Shown: piece by piece, positions 53,131 to 58,658 of the stretch
Layout: each line of letters opens with the position of its first letter
How positions within the stretch are numbered: position 1 is the first letter of the stretch
Source: Sterolibacterium sp.
GTDB lineage: Bacteria > Pseudomonadota > Gammaproteobacteria > Burkholderiales > Rhodocyclaceae
DNA: 58,658 nucleotides
Assembly: GCA_023258955.1 (NCBI GenBank)
Contig: JAHFRE010000005.1
Coordinates: forward strand, 1-58,658
Reading direction: 5' to 3'
Notes under the pieces: model-generated
Told to the model about the DNA's origin: nothing
What the model saw: the letters and a program-made list of their open reading frames with translations, nothing else
Database searches by the model: none
Program-made: the position numbers and the translations under genes

Positions 53131-54492
53131 ATGAAACGAATTGACCAGGCGCTACTGGCGCTGGGATTGGGCTTGATGGCGGGCGCGGTGGCGGCCGCGG
53201 TGACCGAGCAGGAAGCGGCGAAACTGGGCAAGGAGCTGACACCGGTCGGCGCCGAGCGGGCCGCCAACAAGGACGGCAGCATTCCCGAATGGAAGGGTGG
53301 TACGCCCAAGGCCAAGCGCAAGCTCAGCGATGCCCGCGTCGATCCCTTTGCCGCCGACAAGCCGCTGTACTCGATCGACGCAGCCAACGTAGACAAATAC
53401 AAGGACAAGCTCTCCGCCGGCCAACTCGACCTGATCAAGAACCGCAAGGGTTACCGTCTCGACGTCTACCCGACCCATCGCTCCTGCGGCTATCCCGACA
53501 TCATCGGCGAGCGCACCCGGCAGAACGCCACCCTGGCCAAGCTGTCGACCGACGGCAAGGAGAGTCTGGTGACGGCGCTGGGCGGCGCCTTTCCCTTCCC
53601 GATTCCGAAGAACGGCGCCGAGGCGGTGTGGAACCACCGCCTGCGCTGGCAGGGTGAGGGCCGCTACGAGTACTACCAGACCAACTTCATCAATCCCGAC
53701 GGCAGCTTCTACGGCCTCGCCCAGGACCAGGTCACCCTGATGCCCTTCTCCTCGACCAAGGCCAAGTCGCCCGAGGACGTCGGTGGCGCGCAGATGAAGA
53801 TCCTCAACGTCGCCACCGCGCCGGCTTCCCGCGTCGGCGAAGTGATCCTCGCCCACTATTACTTGGGCAGCAAGACCACCGACGCCTGGATGTACTTCCC
53901 CGGCCAGCGCCGCGTTCGCCGCCTGCCGGCCTTCGAGTACGACAACCCGATTCCCGGCTACGAGAACCTGGAGACCGCTGACCAATACCCGATGTTCGCC
54001 GGTGCCCTCGACCGTTACGACTGGAAGCTGGTTGGCAAGCAGGAAATGGTCGTGCCCTACAACAACTTCAAATTCGTCGCCAAACGCAAGATCTCCGAGA
54101 TCTATCTGGGACCCTATCCCAATCGCGACCTGATGCGCTACGAGCTGCACCGCGTCTGGAAGGTCGAGGCCACGGTCAAGGCCGGCATGCGTCACATGTT
54201 CGCCAAGCGCACCTTCTACCTCGACGAGGATACCTGGATGATCCTCGAAGCCGATCAGTACGATGCACAGGGCAAACTCTGGCGGGTGATGGAAGCGACC
54301 ATCTATCCGGCGGTCGAGCTGGGCGCCTGCGTCAGCCAGGAGTTCATGTCCTTCGACCTCAACGTCAATCGTTACCTGGCCGAGAACGCCACCCAGGAAG
54401 GCAAGCCGACCGACTGGCTGGCTGGCGACGAAGGCCGCATCGATCCGAAGCGCTTCGATTCCGATGAACTGCGCCGATCCGGCGAACGCTGA
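53131..54492 (+). CDS. DUF1329 domain-containing exported protein
   Basis: 453-residue periplasmic protein. A signal peptide (ALLALGLGLMAGAVAAAV, cleavage near residue 22) is followed by the DUF1329 domain: EQEAAKLGKELTPVGAERAAN, then SPEDVGGAQMKILNV and YLGSKTTDAWMYFPGQRRVRRLP. The fold resembles outer-membrane lipoprotein-sorting (LolB-like) proteins, and members are found with DUF1302 and RND genes. GGAGG precedes ATG 53131. The role is inferred as carrying a hydrophobic substrate in the periplasm. It starts the + strand module divergent from qhpA. Confidence 0.9.
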   Translation: MKRIDQALLALGLGLMAGAVAAAVTEQEAAKLGKELTPVGAERAANKDGSIPEWKGGTPKAKRKLSDARVDPFAADKPLYSIDAANVDKYKDKLSAGQLDLIKNRKGYRLDVYPTHRSCGYPDIIGERTRQNATLAKLSTDGKESLVTALGGAFPFPIPKNGAEAVWNHRLRWQGEGRYEYYQTNFINPDGSFYGLAQDQVTLMPFSSTKAKSPEDVGGAQMKILNVATAPASRVGEVILAHYYLGSKTTDAWMYFPGQRRVRRLPAFEYDNPIPGYENLETADQYPMFAGALDRYDWKLVGKQEMVVPYNNFKFVAKRKISEIYLGPYPNRDLMRYELHRVWKVEATVKAGMRHMFAKRTFYLDEDTWMILEADQYDAQGKLWRVMEATIYPAVELGACVSQEFMSFDLNVNRYLAENATQEGKPTDWLAGDEGRIDPKRFDSDELRRSGER

Positions 54493-54523
54493 TCTGCCCC
54501 CCGGCATGCGAGGAGACATGAAC

Positions 54524-56326
54524 ATGAAAATTAATAATCTGCGCAGCAAACCCCTGGCCGTGGCGCTGGCGGCGATCGGTCTGGCCTGCGCCAATCCGGC
54601 GGCTGCGTTCAAGTTCGAAATGGACAACGGTCTGACCGGCACCTTCGACTCAACTTTTTCCTTCGGCTTGCAGCGGCGCATGAAGTCGCCCGACCGCTCG
54701 ATCATCGGCAACGACTCCGGCGGCAGCACCCCGGTGCAGTCGCCGCTCGGTACCCTGGTCAACGGGCCGGGCATGGGCTACACGGCCTCGCCCGACTTCA
54801 ACTATGCCCAGACCGACGACGGCGACCTCAACTACAAGAAGGGCGACATCGTCTCCGCCGTGGTCAAGGGTACGCACGAACTGTTCGTCAAGGAGGGGGG
54901 AAATTGGGCGGCGCTCGGCCGTTTTACCTGGTCCTCGGACTTTCAGGCCGACAAGACGCGGCGCACGCCGCTCGACGACGAGGCGAAGAAGGCCGTGCAG
55001 CAGAACGTCACCCTGCTCGACCTGTGGGTGTCGAAGGAGATTCGCCTCGGCGACAACGCCGCCAAACTCAAGCTGGGCAACCAGGTGATCAGTTGGGGCG
55101 AAGATATCTTCATCATCGGCGGCATCAATTCGATCAACGCCCTTGACCTCAGAAAGATCCACATTCCGGGCGTGCAGTTGAAGGAGATCTTCGTGCCGGC
55201 GCCGATGCTCTCCCTGGCCAGCGGCCTGGGTGGCGGCTTCTCCATGGAAGCCTACTATCAGTTCGCCTGGAACAAGTTCATCCTCGATCCTTCGGGTACC
55301 TTCTGGTCGTCCGCCGACTTTCTCGGCAAGGGCGGCAAGCGCGGCGCCTTCATTCCGACCTCGGTGATGGATCCGCTCTACGCCGGCGGCACGCCGCTGG
55401 GCACCTTCGGCGACTTCGATCCAACCAGGGGACGATCGCTCGGCTATCTGGCGAACTCGGCCGGCCCCGGCCTCGGCACCATCGTCCCCGTAGATATCAC
55501 CTCGCCCAAGAACGGCGGCCAGTACGGCTTCAATCTGCGCTTCAAGCCCAAGGAGGCCGACACCGAATACGCCGCCTACTACATCCGCTACCACGACAAG
55601 CTGCCCTTCGTCGGATTCAAGTACGACCCGGCGACGACCAACGTGATCAACATCCGCGCCGTCGAGCAGTACGGCGAAGACAAGGATCTGTACGGCCTGT
55701 CGATGAACACCAAGGTGGGCGACTGGGCGGTCGGTGCCGAGCTTTCCTATCGGCCGCGCGACAGCGTCGCCATCGATCCGACCGTGCCGCTGTCGGGGAA
55801 GTACAGCTACTTCAGCAGTGCGTTTGGTGGACCCACGGCCTACACGGTCAACGGCTACAAGGACGAGCGCAAGTGGCAGGCCCACCTGACCGGCTTCAAG
55901 CTGTTCGAGCCGGCGATTCCCGCGGCGCTGCACGCCGCCGAAGGCTACTTCATGGCCGAGGCAGCGGTGACGCGCTATCCCGGGCTGCAGTTGGACGGCA
56001 GCGTACCCTACCTGCTCAACAACTACACCCTGCCGAGCAAGAACTCCTGGGGCTACGTCATGGAGTTCGGTCTGACCTACGCCAACATCTTCGGTTCCGG
56101 CTGGACCATGAGCCCGGTGCTCGACTTCTACCACGACGTCAGCGGCGTCAGTCCGAACACCATCCCCTTCGTCGAGGGGCGCAAGGCGCTGGCGCTCGGT
56201 CTCAACTTCGACTACCACAACGCCTTGAAGGCGACGCTCGGCTATTCGAGCTTCTTTGGCGGCGGCAATCTCAACATGATGCGCGACCGAGACGTGCTCA
56301 CCGCTTCGGTGTCCTACACCTTCTGA
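54524..56326 (+). CDS. DUF1302 domain-containing outer-membrane protein
   Basis: 600-residue exported protein of the DUF1302 family, predicted to be an outer-membrane beta-barrel. It has a signal peptide (AVALAAIGLACANPAAAFKF) and then beta-strand repeats such as VTLLDLWVSKEIRLGDNAAK, KLGNQVISWGEDIFI and KLPFVGFKYDPATTNVI, and it ends LTASVSYTF with a terminal Phe. ATG 54524 is preferred because AGGAG lies 8 bases before it; the in-frame ATG 54518 is only 2 bases from that site. It follows the DUF1329 gene by 31 bases and is probably its outer-membrane partner. Confidence 0.9.
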   Translation: MKINNLRSKPLAVALAAIGLACANPAAAFKFEMDNGLTGTFDSTFSFGLQRRMKSPDRSIIGNDSGGSTPVQSPLGTLVNGPGMGYTASPDFNYAQTDDGDLNYKKGDIVSAVVKGTHELFVKEGGNWAALGRFTWSSDFQADKTRRTPLDDEAKKAVQQNVTLLDLWVSKEIRLGDNAAKLKLGNQVISWGEDIFIIGGINSINALDLRKIHIPGVQLKEIFVPAPMLSLASGLGGGFSMEAYYQFAWNKFILDPSGTFWSSADFLGKGGKRGAFIPTSVMDPLYAGGTPLGTFGDFDPTRGRSLGYLANSAGPGLGTIVPVDITSPKNGGQYGFNLRFKPKEADTEYAAYYIRYHDKLPFVGFKYDPATTNVINIRAVEQYGEDKDLYGLSMNTKVGDWAVGAELSYRPRDSVAIDPTVPLSGKYSYFSSAFGGPTAYTVNGYKDERKWQAHLTGFKLFEPAIPAALHAAEGYFMAEAAVTRYPGLQLDGSVPYLLNNYTLPSKNSWGYVMEFGLTYANIFGSGWTMSPVLDFYHDVSGVSPNTIPFVEGRKALALGLNFDYHNALKATLGYSSFFGGGNLNMMRDRDVLTASVSYTF

Positions 56327-56338
56327 TCGGGCTGAGAA

Positions 56339-56373
56339 CCGGGGCGCTCGAGCGCGCCCCGGCTAGCCGTTTT
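56339..56373 (+). terminator. Stem-loop downstream of the DUF1302 gene
   Basis: CCGGGGCGC (56339–56347), a 6-base loop and GCGCCCCGG (56354–56362) form a 9-bp stem, followed after 7 bases by TTTT (56370–56373). It lies before the RND gene and could partly terminate transcription or set lower expression of the permease. The T-run is short and displaced. Confidence 0.4.
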
Positions 56374-56395
56374 CACTGACGAGGACGCTGCCTGG

Positions 56396-58658
56396 ATGTC
56401 GAGTTTCGCTGGTTTCGTAAAGTCCCTCGAGGATTTCTTCTTTCGCCGGCGCCTGCCGACCCTGGCGGTGCTGCTCGCGTTCACCGTGGTCATGGCCTAC
56501 CTGGCGTTGCAGCTGCGCATGTCGGCCGGCTTCGACAAGCAGCTGCCGGTGGGCCACGAATACACCGACGTCTTCTTCAAGTATCGCAGCCAGCTGTTCG
56601 GCGCCAACCGCATCATGGTGGTGTTGCGCGCGAAGCAGGGAGAGATCTGGACCCAGGCCTCGCTGAAGAAGTTGAGCGAGGTCACCGAGGCGGTGCTGTT
56701 CCTGCCCGGGGTCGATCGCCGCTCGGTGCAATCGCTGTGGACCCCCAACACCCGCGTCTACGAGCTGACCGAGGACGGCTTCCAAGCCGAGGACGTGATC
56801 GGCGGCAACGTCACCGCCGACGCACTCGACGCCGACAAGATCGCGCGCATCCGCGATCGGGTGGTGCGCGGCGGCTACATGGGCAATCTGGTGGCCAACG
56901 ACAACAGCGCCGCCATGGTCGTCGCCGATCTGCTCGAGGAGGATTCCAACACCCACCAGAAGCTCGATTACCTCGATCTCGCCGCCAAACTGGAAAGCGA
57001 CGTCCGCGCCAAGTACGAGACGCCCGAGCACGAGATCGAGATCATCGGCTTCGCCAAACAGATCGGCGACATCGCCGCCGGCGCCAAGGGGGTGGCCGAG
57101 TTCTTCGCCCTGGCGATGCTGCTCACCGCCCTGGCCGTATACTGGTACTGCCGCTCCTTCCTGCTCACCATCCTGCCCATCGCCTGCTCGACGACCTCGG
57201 TGGTGTGGCAGTTCGGGACCCTGACCCTGCTCGGCTACGGCCTCGATCCCCTGGCCATCCTCGTTCCCTTCCTGGTTTTCGCCATCGGCGTCTCGCACGG
57301 GGTGCAGCAGATCAACGCCATCTCCAAAGCGGTGGCGGCGGGGCAGGACTCGATGGGTGCGGCGCGCGAGAGCTTCTCCAGCCTGTTCATTCCCGGCACC
57401 CTGGCCCTGGTCACCGCCTTCGTCGGCTTCATCACCCTGGTCCTGATCCCGATACCGATGATCCGCGAGTTGGGCATCACCGCTTCCATCGGCGTCGGCT
57501 TCAAGATCGTCACCAACCTGATCATGCTGCCGGTGGTCGCCTCCTTCTTCCGCTTCTCGCGCGCCTACGCTCTCAATCTCGAGGCGATCCAGGCGAAGCG
57601 CTCCCGGTTGATCGAGAAGCTGGGCTTCATCGCCGATATCAGGCACGCCCGTCTGATGCTGGGTCTGGCCGCGGTGCTGCTGGTCGTCGCCGTCTGGCAG
57701 AGCCACGGCCGGCACATCGGCGCCCTGCAGCCGGGCGCACCAGAGCTGCGCCCCGACTCCCGCTACAACCAGGACGTGCAGAACATCGTCAGCCGCTTCG
57801 ACCTGGGGATGGACGTGCTGACCGTGGTGTTCGAGACGCCCAACGACTCCTGCAACAACTACGGCATCCTCAACTACATCGACCAGTTCACCCAGCACAT
57901 GGCGCAGGTGCCCGGTGTGCTCTCGGTGAACTCGCTGTCGGCCCTGGCCAAGTTCGCCAACGCTGGTCTCAACGAAGGCAACCCGAAGATGACGGCGCTG
58001 CCGCGCGACGCCAAGGCGCTGCAGGTGGCGGTCGGCTACCTGCCGGAAGCCGGCGGCCTGTTCAACCGCGCCTGCACCATGATGGCCGCCAACGTCTACC
58101 TCGCCGACCACAAGGCGACCACCATCAAACCGGCGATCGCCGCGGTCAAGGAGTTCAGGCAGAACTACAATCCCGACGTGCTGGGGATGAAGGTGCTGCT
58201 CGCCTCGGGCAACATCGGCGTGCTGGCGGCGACCAACGAGGAGGTCGAGGCGCGCGAGTTGCCAATGATGCTCTACGTCTACGCCGCGATCTTGATCCTG
58301 GTGCTGATCGCCTACCGCGACTGGCGCGCCATGCTCGCCTGCTGCCTGCCGCTGACCTTGGCCACCTTCCTCGGCTACTGGTTCATGAAGGCGCTGGACA
58401 TCGGCCTCACTGTTGCCACCCTGCCGGTGATGGTGCTGGCCACCGGCATCGGGGTGGACTACGCCTTCTACATCTACAACCGCCTGTTGATCCACCTCTC
58501 GCGCCAGGAACCGATGCGGCAGGCACTGCAGGGCGCTCTGCGCGAGGTCGGCATCGCCACGGTGTTCACCGCCATCACCCTCTCGGTCGGGGTGGCCACC
58601 TGGTCCTTCTCCGACCTCAAGTTCCAGGCCGACATGGGCATCCTGCTGACCTTCATGT
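56396..58658 (+). CDS. RND/MMPL superfamily permease, 3' end outside window
   Basis: The reading frame opens at ATG 56396 and is still open at the window's end (754 codons seen). TM1 is about 21–40, followed by a large periplasmic loop. A five-helix block (about 235–385) includes PLAILVPFLVFAIGVSHGVQ, the conserved sterol-sensing/MMPL-like region. Then come a linker, another TM, a second periplasmic loop and a second block (LMVLATGIGVDYAFYIYNRL). This is the duplicated layout of MMPL/RND lipid and hydrophobe exporters. With DUF1329 and DUF1302 upstream it would form an inner-membrane to outer-membrane transport system. The substrate is unknown. Confidence 0.9.
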   Translation, partial: MSSFAGFVKSLEDFFFRRRLPTLAVLLAFTVVMAYLALQLRMSAGFDKQLPVGHEYTDVFFKYRSQLFGANRIMVVLRAKQGEIWTQASLKKLSEVTEAVLFLPGVDRRSVQSLWTPNTRVYELTEDGFQAEDVIGGNVTADALDADKIARIRDRVVRGGYMGNLVANDNSAAMVVADLLEEDSNTHQKLDYLDLAAKLESDVRAKYETPEHEIEIIGFAKQIGDIAAGAKGVAEFFALAMLLTALAVYWYCRSFLLTILPIACSTTSVVWQFGTLTLLGYGLDPLAILVPFLVFAIGVSHGVQQINAISKAVAAGQDSMGAARESFSSLFIPGTLALVTAFVGFITLVLIPIPMIRELGITASIGVGFKIVTNLIMLPVVASFFRFSRAYALNLEAIQAKRSRLIEKLGFIADIRHARLMLGLAAVLLVVAVWQSHGRHIGALQPGAPELRPDSRYNQDVQNIVSRFDLGMDVLTVVFETPNDSCNNYGILNYIDQFTQHMAQVPGVLSVNSLSALAKFANAGLNEGNPKMTALPRDAKALQVAVGYLPEAGGLFNRACTMMAANVYLADHKATTIKPAIAAVKEFRQNYNPDVLGMKVLLASGNIGVLAATNEEVEARELPMMLYVYAAILILVLIAYRDWRAMLACCLPLTLATFLGYWFMKALDIGLTVATLPVMVLATGIGVDYAFYIYNRLLIHLSRQEPMRQALQGALREVGIATVFTAITLSVGVATWSFSDLKFQADMGILLTFM

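Noticed and set aside
56363-58495. A 710-codon − strand frame opposite the RND permease
   Set aside because: It is His/Gln/Asp-rich with no domain. The + strand frame encodes a complete MMPL/RND topology that runs to the window's end.
1-58658. CRISPR arrays, tRNA/rRNA genes, insertion sequences or prophage
   Set aside because: I looked for regular repeat-spacer patterns, tRNA-like cloverleafs, transposase motifs and terminal inverted repeats and found none that hold up. The only repeats are within genes.

Overview
The window is GC-rich, tightly packed DNA with the gene repertoire of a Gram-negative betaproteobacterium. A Rhodocyclales/Accumulibacter-like organism fits best. Evidence for this includes a DUF3567 protein, a DUF3034 protein, an OprM/NodT–EmrA–EmrB tripartite pump, a DUF1329/DUF1302/RND module and many hybrid histidine kinases. 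The taxonomic placement is inferred from gene content only.

Region 1 (1–26.5 kb) is one large signalling locus, almost entirely on the + strand and mostly with overlapping or closely spaced genes. It encodes the end of one chemoreceptor, a complete second chemoreceptor, CheB, and a GAF/coiled-coil hybrid kinase. These are followed by a CheB–CheR fusion protein, two further hybrid kinases, a TonB-dependent receptor, a YfiR-like periplasmic protein and two more hybrid kinases, one with a YfiN-like CHASE8 sensor. The locus continues with a REC-PAS-(degenerate GGDEF)-EAL protein, a REC-DUF3369-HD-GYP protein and CheD. It closes with a convergent soluble REC-histidine kinase and a small YjfB-type motility protein. 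No CheA, CheW or flagellar structural gene is visible. The locus looks like a receptor-adaptation and c-di-GMP degradation system built around phosphorelay kinases, with outer-membrane and periplasmic inputs (TonB receptor, YfiR).

Region 2 (26.5–43.2 kb) holds metabolic and envelope genes. These are a GNAT acetyltransferase, the efflux operon, DUF423, an ACT-domain threonine dehydratase, a TesB-like thioesterase, DUF3567, ComEC, a lipase-like hydrolase, a CBS-pair protein, DUF3034, a split ChrA chromate transporter and two lineage-specific small proteins. The spacers at 40.0–40.5 kb and 42.7–43.2 kb hold no convincing gene.

Region 3 (44.1–52.8 kb, − strand) is a quinohemoprotein amine dehydrogenase operon: qhpA (diheme alpha), qhpD (radical SAM crosslinking enzyme), qhpC (gamma, carrying every Cys/Trp/Asp/Glu needed for CTQ and its three thioether bridges), qhpB (beta-propeller), qhpF (ABC exporter) and qhpE (subtilisin-like leader protease). 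The operon continues, with start/stop overlaps, into two U32-family proteins. Their cysteine patterns match UbiV and UbiU, the 4Fe-4S proteins that support O2-independent ubiquinone hydroxylation. No flavin monooxygenase QhpG, the known tryptophan hydroxylase of this pathway, is present. The main hypothesis from this window is that the U32 pair replaces QhpG and hydroxylates the CTQ tryptophan without oxygen.

Region 4 (53.1 kb to the end, + strand) is divergent from qhpA. It carries a DUF1329 protein, a DUF1302 protein and an RND/MMPL permease that runs off the window, a set that commonly occurs together as an envelope transport module.
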